Source of the DNA: JAIRQX01 sp031556255
Lineage (GTDB): Bacteria; Chrysiogenota; Deferribacteres; Deferribacterales; JAISNW01
NCBI GenBank assembly: GCA_031556255.1
Contig: JAVBTI010000124.1
Span: 1-18,946, forward strand
Direction of reading: 5' to 3'
DNA length: 18,946 nucleotides
Part shown: piece after piece, positions 7,213 to 12,689 of the stretch
How positions within the stretch are numbered: the first letter of the stretch is position 1
How the letters are laid out: each line of letters opens with the position of its first letter
Translations under genes and position numbers: made by a program
The notes under the pieces: generated by a model
Databases searched by the model: none
What the model was told of the DNA's origin: nothing
The model's input: the letters and a program-made list of their open reading frames with translations, nothing else

Positions 7213-7253
7213 TGCCCGCGGGGCCGGCGGTTTTAAACCTCGGCCCGCGGGCA
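7213..7253 (+). terminator. Strong stem-loop ending the reductase operon
   Basis: TGCCCGCGGGGCCG (7213-7226) pairs with CGGCCCGCGGGCA (7241-7253), a very stable stem with one bulged G and a 14-base loop containing TTTTAAA. It begins about 30 bases after the DmsB stop. No T-tract follows on the plus strand, so it may be a non-canonical terminator or an mRNA-protecting hairpin. Confidence 0.55.
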
Positions 7254-7463
7254 CAGCATGTAGAAAAAGTCTTTTCGGCGCTTTACGGGCGGGCCTTTTG
7301 GTCTTATGCGCCGGTCATCGCTACCCAGCTCGCTTTTTTCCAGAGCATTTCAACGCGGAGCAAGTGAACGGGGTTACCCCGCGAAGCGCCGCGCAGACGC
7401 AGGCTCATACCGCAGTCGGGTTTCCCGCGCGGGGATAAGGAGCCGCTTTCTTCCGCCCCGGAT
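7254..7463. other. Gene-free, GC-rich stretch
   Basis: Nothing coding can be supported here. It contains a perfect short palindrome CGGGGT-T-ACCCCG at 7369-7381 and several short inverted C/G-rich words. A minus-strand open frame crosses it but has no family resemblance and no ribosome site. It is probably decayed intergenic or mobile-element-flanking DNA. Confidence 0.5.
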
Positions 7464-7835
7464 CTAAGTATTGTGTCCCCGGATTTGCCCATTGTATATA
7501 TGCTCTTTTGACATCGGGAATGAAGAAAAACGCCCCTGCCAAAGATAACCCCGCCAACCCTCGCGAAAATTTATATATCTTGTGTAACGCCTATGAACCT
7601 CACTTAAGCACTTATGCAATGATTCCTTCGAAGACGGCACCAGTACTATATGAACATGATTGGGCATAAAACAGTATGACCAGACGGACACATCTGTTTT
7701 ACGGCTGCATTCAAAAAGTAAATCGTAATAATACTTATAATCGCCGTCAGAAAAAAATACCGTCTGGCGGCGGTTGCCCCGCTGAGTCACATGGTGCGGA
7801 ACTCCCGGCACCACTACCCTTGCTAATCTTACCAT
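7464..7835 (-). pseudogene. Truncated REP-associated tyrosine transposase (Transposase_17 / Y1 HUH family)
   Basis: Of a protein usually over 200 residues, 123 codons remain. The start is clear: MVRLARVVVPGVPHHVTQRG is the typical family N-terminus. Next comes the HUH metal site in MPNHVHIVLVP (His60, His62), then the segment HRRYTRYIN with candidate nucleophile tyrosines (Tyr84/Tyr87), and GYLWQGRFSS. After EHIYN the conserved sequence stops, and the frame runs into the flanking direct repeat, which supplies RGHNT and the stop. The C-terminal part is therefore missing, and the gene is probably dead or at best a truncated single-strand endonuclease. Family members cut and join single-stranded hairpin repeats (REP-like), and REP-like palindromes do occur elsewhere in this window. 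Confidence 0.8.
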
Positions 7836-7891
7836 AAAAACATCTCTTATATATTTTTATATAATACAATTAAGTATTGTGTCCCCAGATT
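7465..7891 (-). mobile_element. Transposase_17 (RAYT-type) element remnant bounded by direct repeats
   Basis: TAAGTATTGTGTCCCCGGATT (7465-7485) and TAAGTATTGTGTCCCCAGATT (7871-7891, 20 of 21 bases identical) lie in the same orientation on either side of a truncated HUH transposase gene. From memory, this GGGGACACAATACTTA word commonly accompanies Transposase_17/REP-associated tyrosine transposase genes in other genomes. The downstream copy forms the last codons of the truncated gene, so the 3' part of the transposase has been removed up to the repeat. Confidence 0.7.
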
Positions 7892-8035
7892 ACCCCAGAT
7901 TACCTAACTCCCATCAAGATTTTGTCCAAGATTCATTCCGTTATTTTGAATGAAATACAGTTAAAACGCAGAACTGCCAATGAAAAACGACGATGTTGAT
8001 TTTACGGGGTTTTTGATGATGCAGAATGAAAAACT
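7892..8035. other. Short AT-rich intergenic stretch between element and tRNA terminator
   Basis: No gene is supported. The open frame that crosses this stretch and the tRNA on the minus strand is a spurious translation of the tRNA gene. The sequence just after the element repeat shows a small tandem echo, CCCCAGATTA twice (7883-7902). Confidence 0.5.
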
Positions 8036-8064
8036 GAAAAAAGAAAAAGCCCGAAAAGGGCTTT
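8036..8064 (-). terminator. Rho-independent terminator of tRNA-Leu
   Basis: On the minus strand AAAGCCC (complement of 8058-8064) and GGGCTTT (complement of 8046-8052) form a 7-base stem with a 5-base loop, followed by TTCTTTTTT. It starts about 10 bases after the 3' end of the tRNA and is a classic intrinsic terminator. Confidence 0.9.
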
Positions 8065-8074
8065 GAATGTGGGA

Positions 8075-8159
8075 TGCCCAAGGGGAGATTTGAACTCCCA
8101 CACCGGGTTAGGGCACAGGAACCTGAATCCTGCGTGTCTACCAATTCCACCACTTGGGC
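8075..8159 (-). tRNA. tRNA-Leu (anticodon CAG)
   Basis: The 85-base gene folds as a class II tRNA. The acceptor stem GCCCAAG/CTTGGGC has seven pairs and is followed by discriminator A. The D arm is GTGGAATTGGTAGACAC. The anticodon stem CAGGA/TCCTG has loop TTCAGGT with anticodon CAG. There is a long variable arm, and the T arm is GGGAG-TTCAAAT-CTCCC. The 3' CCA is not encoded. It is followed at once by an intrinsic terminator and is transcribed from the promoter at 8335-8363. It would read CUG leucine codons. Confidence 0.97.
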
Positions 8160-8185
8160 ATAATAAAAAACTTTTAACTGCGCTG
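8142..8185. repeat. 44-base direct repeat, copy 1 (tRNA-Leu 5' end plus leader)
   Basis: This copy covers the first 18 bases of the tRNA-Leu gene and the 26 bases upstream of it. It is identical to copy 2 at 8253-8296, 111 bases away, and weaker similarity continues for about 15 more bases past both copies. Confidence 0.95.
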
Positions 8186-8252
8186 CGCCGAAGTAAATTC
8201 AGCTTCGCTCAAACGTGCGTTGCCCCGGACGTACGCCATATCTGATTTTTGG

Positions 8253-8296
8253 CAATTCCACCACTTGGGCATAATAAAAAACTTTTAACTGCGCTG
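8253..8296. repeat. 44-base direct repeat, copy 2 (tRNA 5' fragment remnant)
   Basis: This is an exact copy of 8142-8185. It contains only the first 18 bases of a tRNA-Leu (complement of 8253-8270), then diverges. It looks like the stub left by deletion within a former tandem pair of tRNA-Leu genes, or by a short segmental duplication. It lies inside the transcribed leader of the intact tRNA. Confidence 0.9.
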
Positions 8297-8334
8297 AGCC
8301 GGAATAAATCCGCCCGCACGCAATTGAGATTGCT

Positions 8335-8363
8335 TTTATAAAGTGTACAGCGCAAATAGTCAA
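8335..8363 (-). promoter_or_regulatory. Strong sigma-70-type promoter driving tRNA-Leu
   Basis: On the minus strand TTGACT (complement of 8358-8363) and TATAAA (complement of 8335-8340) are separated by exactly 17 bases. Each hexamer differs from consensus at one base. Transcription should begin near 8328, leaving a leader of about 170 bases that contains the duplicated tRNA 5' fragment before the mature tRNA at 8159. Confidence 0.75.
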
Positions 8364-8418
8364 GCAATATTTGGGATAGGGCGAATCTTTTCCTAAACAT
8401 TAACGCGCCCGCAACGTC

Positions 8419-8448
8419 CGCGCTCCTTCGAAGCACTCCCGGAGCGCG
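8419..8448 (-). terminator. Stem-loop downstream of glmM (possible terminator)
   Basis: CGCGCTCC (8419-8426) and GGAGCGCG (8441-8448) form a perfect 8-base stem with a 14-base loop, about 25 bases past the glmM stop. No T-tract follows, so termination is uncertain. It is nevertheless the only hairpin I see between the end of the long operon and the tRNA promoter. Confidence 0.35.
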
Positions 8449-8473
8449 CTCAAAAGTTTATCCATAGTTTACT

Positions 8474-9814
8474 CTATTCCAGCTCTTTCAGCGCCAGTTC
8501 CGCGATATCCTGCGCCTGCTTTTCAATGGCATCCTGGTTCTGCCCTTCCACCATCACGCGCATCTTGTTCTCCGTGCCGGAGTATCTCACCAGCACCCGC
8601 CCGGCGTCGCCCAGCTCTTTTGATATCTCGTCTATAAGCTTTGAGGTGCGGGGCATATCTTTCAGCGGCACCTTCTTCGGCACCGCTATATTTTTCAGCA
8701 CCTGCGGGAACGACACAATTCCCGCCGCCAGTTCGTGCAGCGGTTTTTCTTCTCTTATCATCACTTTCAAGAGCTGGAGGGCGCTGATGAGGCCATCACC
8801 GGTGGAGATGTAGTCCGAGAAGATAATATGGCCGGACTGCTCGCCGCCGAGGTTGTACCCGCCCGCTTTCATGGCTTCCAGGACGTACCTGTCGCCCACC
8901 GGGGCACGGATAACCGCTATCCCCCTGTCGTTCATTGATTTCACAAATCCCTGGTTACTCATTACGGTGGCCACTACCGTGTCTTTTGCCAGCCTGTTCC
9001 GCGCCTTCATCGATATGGCGCAGATCCCCATGATATAGTCGCCGTCAACTATGTTGCCCCTGCTGTCGCAGGCAATGAGTCTGTCTCCGTCGCCGTCGAA
9101 CGATATGCCTATATCCGCGCCTATCTCAAGCACTTTTGCGGCCATCCCTTCCGGGGCGGTGGCGCCGCAGCGGTCGTTGATGTTGGTGCCGTTGGGTTTG
9201 TTGTTTATAACGGTGATCTCCGCGCCCAGCTCCTCTATGGCTGACGGAGAGACCTTGTATGTGGCGCCGTTGGCGCAGTCTATGACAACTTTCAGTCCCC
9301 TGAGGTCGAAATCCTTGTCAAACGACGTTTTCGCAAATTCCACATATCGTCCCACCGCCGTTTCTATGCGGAAAGCCCGCCCGATATGATCGGCCGAGGG
9401 GGGCACGCCTGCCTCCACCATCTTTTCCAGTTCCAGCTCCATGTCGTCCGGCAGCTTCTGCCCGGCGGCGTTAAAGAATTTAATGCCGTTGTCGTAGTAG
9501 GGGTTATGGGAAGCGGAGATAACGACTCCCGCGTTTGCCCTCAGGGAGCGGGTTATAAACGATATGGCCGGGGTGGGCAGCACGCCCACGAGGATTGCGT
9601 CAACGCCCTGCGAGCAGATCCCTGACATGAGGGCCGCTTCAAACATATAGCATGAGCGTCTCGTGTCTTTCCCTATAACAATCTGGTGCGGCGGCGTGCC
9701 GATGGTCAGGAACTTGTGCCCCACGGCCTGCCCCAGTTTAAGGGCGAAATCCGCCGTCATGGGAAACACGTTCGCTTTCCCTCGTACTCCGTCAGTACCG
9801 AAATATTTTCTCAT
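8474..9814 (-). CDS. glmM: Phosphoglucosamine mutase GlmM
   Basis: This 446-residue cytoplasmic enzyme converts glucosamine-6-phosphate to glucosamine-1-phosphate, feeding UDP-GlcNAc for peptidoglycan and lipopolysaccharide. The length is normal for the family. The catalytic phosphoserine is Ser102 in ISASHNP. The Mg-binding loop is FDGDGDR with Asp240, Asp242 and Asp244. The sugar-specificity loop is GGEQSGH and the C-terminal phosphate-binding loop is RYSGTENKMRVMVEG. All are intact. The ATG at 9814 follows a GGAGGT ribosome site and overlaps the YbbR-like stop by 4 bases (ATGA), so translation is coupled. It closes the cdaA-ybbR-glmM module, in which GlmM is known in several bacteria to bind and restrain CdaA. 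Confidence 0.97.
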   Translation of the reverse strand: MRKYFGTDGVRGKANVFPMTADFALKLGQAVGHKFLTIGTPPHQIVIGKDTRRSCYMFEAALMSGICSQGVDAILVGVLPTPAISFITRSLRANAGVVISASHNPYYDNGIKFFNAAGQKLPDDMELELEKMVEAGVPPSADHIGRAFRIETAVGRYVEFAKTSFDKDFDLRGLKVVIDCANGATYKVSPSAIEELGAEITVINNKPNGTNINDRCGATAPEGMAAKVLEIGADIGISFDGDGDRLIACDSRGNIVDGDYIMGICAISMKARNRLAKDTVVATVMSNQGFVKSMNDRGIAVIRAPVGDRYVLEAMKAGGYNLGGEQSGHIIFSDYISTGDGLISALQLLKVMIREEKPLHELAAGIVSFPQVLKNIAVPKKVPLKDMPRTSKLIDEISKELGDAGRVLVRYSGTENKMRVMVEGQNQDAIEKQAQDIAELALKELE

Positions 9815-10701
9815 GGCAATACCTCCGCCTCAATATGTGTGGGCTTAATGCTTGTTATCGTGATGTTGTCCAGGGGCAGGGCAAATGGGGAAATCTTATG
9901 CATGCCCGGGCTTTTTATGATGTTGCAGTCCGTGGGTGCCAGCAGTTTGTCCGGAGAAAGGGCTTCCACGCGGTCGCGGCGGCCGTAGACGGTCACGCTG
10001 GCCTCCGGTGATTCGGCGAATTTCGCGTTAGTACCCTGCTGGCAGGTCACGCGGACGCTGTCAAATGTGCGGCTGATCAGATCTTCCGCCACTTCAACTG
10101 TTACGGTGGCCGTGTCCGGGGTGACGCTTTTCAGGCCGTCGTAGTCCAGCAGGGCAACGGTAAAGTTATCTCCGGTTTTAAGGTTTGCAACCGATATATT
10201 CTCTGTTTGCAGGCTTTCAAGTGGCGCGACGGCTCCGCGCAGCCCTTCCGCCACAGCATGGGTCGGGCTGGCCCTGACCGATACAATTTTATACCCTTTG
10301 GACGGTTCATCCAGGATGAGGGGGCGGATGGGCAGGTTTTTTTTCACAGTGGGGTCGATATTTATCTCGATCCGGTTGGGGATTATATCCACTGTCTCCA
10401 CGCCGGAGCCCTTAATATCGCGCCGGGACAGTTTTATGGTGCTGGGGCCCGTGGGAAGGTCGCTCAGGTTAATGGTCAGGCTAAGGGCGTCGGGGGCGGA
10501 TGCTTTTGCCACAAGGGCCTGCGGGCCGGAGACCCTGACCGTGACCTCTTCCGGTGAAAAGGTGGCCATGGTGCCCTCCCGCAGCCCGGTCAGCGTGACC
10601 GGCACCCGGACGGACGCTTCGCGGTTCTCGCTGGAGTAGACATAGACCCACAGGGCCACCGCGATAAACACGCTTAATATTTTCAGTGCTGTGTCGTTCA
10701 T
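9811..10701 (-). CDS. YbbR-domain membrane-anchored protein (CdaR-like)
   Basis: The protein has 296 residues. One transmembrane helix lies at about residues 6-22 (ILSVFIAVALWVYVYS), and the rest consists of YbbR-type beta repeats predicted to lie outside the membrane; motifs such as VPVTLTGLREG and the recurrent V-x-V-x-G patterns are visible. I start at the ATG at 10701, 4 bases after the cdaA stop, with GGGGGAG just upstream. A longer in-frame start at 10767 would overlap cdaA by 62 bases and put extra charged residues before the helix. In Firmicutes the homologue CdaR modulates the diadenylate cyclase CdaA. The identical neighbourhood suggests the same partnership here (inference). Confidence 0.88.
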   Translation of the reverse strand: MNDTALKILSVFIAVALWVYVYSSENREASVRVPVTLTGLREGTMATFSPEEVTVRVSGPQALVAKASAPDALSLTINLSDLPTGPSTIKLSRRDIKGSGVETVDIIPNRIEINIDPTVKKNLPIRPLILDEPSKGYKIVSVRASPTHAVAEGLRGAVAPLESLQTENISVANLKTGDNFTVALLDYDGLKSVTPDTATVTVEVAEDLISRTFDSVRVTCQQGTNAKFAESPEASVTVYGRRDRVEALSPDKLLAPTDCNIIKSPGMHKISPFALPLDNITITSIKPTHIEAEVLP

Positions 10702-10705
10702 CGTT

Positions 10706-11479
10706 CTACTCCCCCTTGTCGGGCGTGAGGAGGTTTTCCAGTGTTTCCTGGAGGCTTTCGGTATCAAGTTCCGTGGAGATCACGCCTCCGGAGACGACCG
10801 AGATGGTGCCCCTTTCCTCGCTCACAACAACCACCACGGCGTCCGTCTCTTCGGTAATGCCGATGGCCGCGCGGTGCCGTGTGCCGAACTGCTTGTTTAT
10901 ATCCTCTCTCTTGGTTAAGGGGAGGATACATCCCGCATAGGCCAGTCTGGAGCCGTTTATGACCACGGCGCCGTCGTGCAGCGGCGAGTAGGGGATGAAA
11001 ATGCTGATCAATAAGTCTCTGCTTATCTCACTGTCAAGCGTCTGACCGATGGTTATCATGGGGGCGAGGTCTATCCTGCGCTGAAGGACGACGAGGGCGC
11101 CAATCTGCCTGTTGGCGAGAATTGTGACGGCGCGTATGATTTCGTCCATCATTTTGCTGGTGGTGGTTTTGTTCACGCCGAAAAAGCGCGTTTCGCCGAG
11201 GGCCACAAGGGCGCGGCGCAGTTCGGGCTGAAAAAGAATGATTATCATTATGAAAAAATAACCGGTGAAGTTGGAAAGTATCCAGCTTGTGGTACGCAGG
11301 CCGACTATTTTGGAGACGACGAGCAGCAGCAGCAGGGAGACGATGGACACCACCATGTAGATGGTGCGGCTGCCGCGCATGAGCTGCAGGATTTTGTACG
11401 TGGCGAATGAGATGATCGCCACATCAATGGCGTCATATATGGTTAATGATGAAAACACGTTTCTGATGACATCCTGCAT
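10706..11479 (-). CDS. cdaA: Diadenylate cyclase CdaA (DAC domain, c-di-AMP synthase)
   Basis: This is a 257-residue membrane enzyme that condenses two ATP to c-di-AMP. Three hydrophobic helices occupy residues about 15-90 (the CdaA arrangement), followed by a DAC/DisA_N domain. The catalytic motifs are both intact: DGA at 169-171 (PLHDGAVVING) and RHR at 201-203 (GTRHRAAIGITEE). The ATG at 11479 has AAGGA upstream. The stop is 4 bases from the YbbR-like start, and glmM follows, giving the conserved cdaA-ybbR-glmM order. Upstream, 108 bases separate it from folP. c-di-AMP usually controls osmolyte and potassium transport and envelope homeostasis. Receptors are not visible in this window. Confidence 0.96.
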   Translation of the reverse strand: MQDVIRNVFSSLTIYDAIDVAIISFATYKILQLMRGSRTIYMVVSIVSLLLLLVVSKIVGLRTTSWILSNFTGYFFIMIIILFQPELRRALVALGETRFFGVNKTTTSKMMDEIIRAVTILANRQIGALVVLQRRIDLAPMITIGQTLDSEISRDLLISIFIPYSPLHDGAVVINGSRLAYAGCILPLTKREDINKQFGTRHRAAIGITEETDAVVVVVSEERGTISVVSGGVISTELDTESLQETLENLLTPDKGE

Positions 11480-11587
11480 GTATATGTCCTTCGCTGTTCC
11501 CGGCCCCGGGGGGCTTTCCGCCGTGGCGTTGAAACCGCCGCCCCGTTCCCGGCGGCCGTTTTATTCTCCGTTATTAATGACGGAGGA

Positions 11588-12658
11588 TTAACGCATGGCC
11601 TCCGCGATCTTTACCGCTTCGCAGCACCGCCCGACCTCATGTGTACGAATAATTTTCGCCCCGTTCAGGATAGCCGCCGTTTCCGCCGCCAGCGTGCCTG
11701 CTCCTCTCTCCGCCGCCGGTCTTCCGGTGGCGCCGCCTATCATCGACTTCCGTGATATCCCCACCAGAAGCGGATAATCTAAACTACACAACTCTTTAAG
11801 ATATTTCAACAACAAGTAATTCTCTTTTAAACTTTTTTTGAAACCGAAGCCGGGGTCGATTATAATCCGTTCTCTGCCGATACCGGCTTTCACCGCCTGC
11901 TCCGTTTTATTTTGGAAAAAAATCTTCACGCTTTGCATCAGATCTCCCGCCGCGTCCTCATTGTGCATTATGCAAACGCCCGCCTGAAACTCAGCGCACA
12001 GTTCCGCAATCCGCGTGTCCGCCAGCCCGGACTGGTCGTTTATCATATCCGCGCCCAGTTCCAGCGCGGCTTTAGCCACCCCGTAGCGCCACGTGTCCGC
12101 GGAAACGAAACCGCCGTACTCCGCCGCGATTCTGACCGCGGTTTTCACAGCGGGGAGAAGTCTTTCCAGCTCATCCTCCACCGGCGGCACCGTATGCCCC
12201 GGCCTTGTGGAGACGGCGCCGATGTCGGCGACAAGGCCACCCTCTTCGAAAATAGCTCTGAGTCTTGCTTCCTGCGCCAGTGGAGAGGTATAGAGGCCGC
12301 CGTCGCTGAAAGAATCAGGGGTGACGTTCATTATTCCCATCACGCGGGGCGTATCCAGTGCCAGCGCCCGGCCGCGCATATCTAAAATCCCGGCGGGTTC
12401 CTGTTTTAAAAGTTTTTCAAGTTCCGACGCCAAAAGAGGCAAGGAAAATCCTTGCCTCTTAAGCCTTGGTATCAGCAGTTTAAGGCCCCGAACGGAGCCG
12501 AGGATGATTACGTCCGTGGCCTCCACTGAGCAGGTCACGGAGCCGCGGCATACGGCGGCGTCAATGCCGGATGCCAGTGCTTCCTGCTTTATAATATTGG
12601 CGGTGCCCGATGGCACGCCGGATATTCTCACCGGAAGGCTGACTCCTTTCTCCCACAT
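11588..12658 (-). CDS. folP: Dihydropteroate synthase FolP (N-terminally extended type)
   Basis: The enzyme joins p-aminobenzoate to 6-hydroxymethyl-dihydropterin pyrophosphate in folate synthesis. The TIM-barrel motifs are clear: MGIMNVTPDSFSDGG, STRPG, MINDQSG, IIIDPGFGFKKS, GISRKS and RTHEV near the end. About 100 residues precede the barrel, a known longer variant of the family. The start is uncertain. The ATG at 12658 lacks a good ribosome site, and family-like residues (IEDIGADPFAFN) continue upstream in frame into the ftsH 3' end. In-frame TTG at 12727 and ATG at 12760 overlap ftsH by 38 and 71 bases. In the barrel, the usual DIGGESTRPG segment reads DIGAVSTRPG and the usual RVHDV reads RTHEV. 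It stands directly after ftsH, as in many tilS-hpt-ftsH-folP clusters. Confidence 0.93.
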   Translation of the reverse strand: MWEKGVSLPVRISGVPSGTANIIKQEALASGIDAAVCRGSVTCSVEATDVIILGSVRGLKLLIPRLKRQGFSLPLLASELEKLLKQEPAGILDMRGRALALDTPRVMGIMNVTPDSFSDGGLYTSPLAQEARLRAIFEEGGLVADIGAVSTRPGHTVPPVEDELERLLPAVKTAVRIAAEYGGFVSADTWRYGVAKAALELGADMINDQSGLADTRIAELCAEFQAGVCIMHNEDAAGDLMQSVKIFFQNKTEQAVKAGIGRERIIIDPGFGFKKSLKENYLLLKYLKELCSLDYPLLVGISRKSMIGGATGRPAAERGAGTLAAETAAILNGAKIIRTHEVGRCCEAVKIAEAMR

Positions 12659-12689
12659 GTTAAACGCGAAGGGATCAGCCCCGATATCT

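Noticed and set aside
7304..7492. 62-residue minus-strand frame next to the transposase remnant
   Set aside because: There is no recognisable family, no ribosome site and a low-complexity composition, and it overlaps the element end repeat.
7941..8153. 70-residue minus-strand frame across the tRNA
   Set aside because: It begins with MVELVDTQDSG, the well-known spurious translation of a tRNA-Leu gene, and covers the tRNA and its terminator.
8142..8296. attL/attR of an integrated element at tRNA-Leu
   Set aside because: The duplicated part is the tRNA 5' end and leader rather than the 3' end, the copies are only 111 bases apart, and there is no integrase between or near them.
8209..8436. 75-residue minus-strand frame upstream of the tRNA
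   Set aside because: It runs through the tRNA promoter and the duplicated tRNA fragment and resembles no protein family.
11540..11587. Terminator between folP and cdaA
   Set aside because: A 6-base stem (CTCCGT/ACGGAG) is present, but no T-tract follows it in either direction, and I see no new promoter before cdaA.
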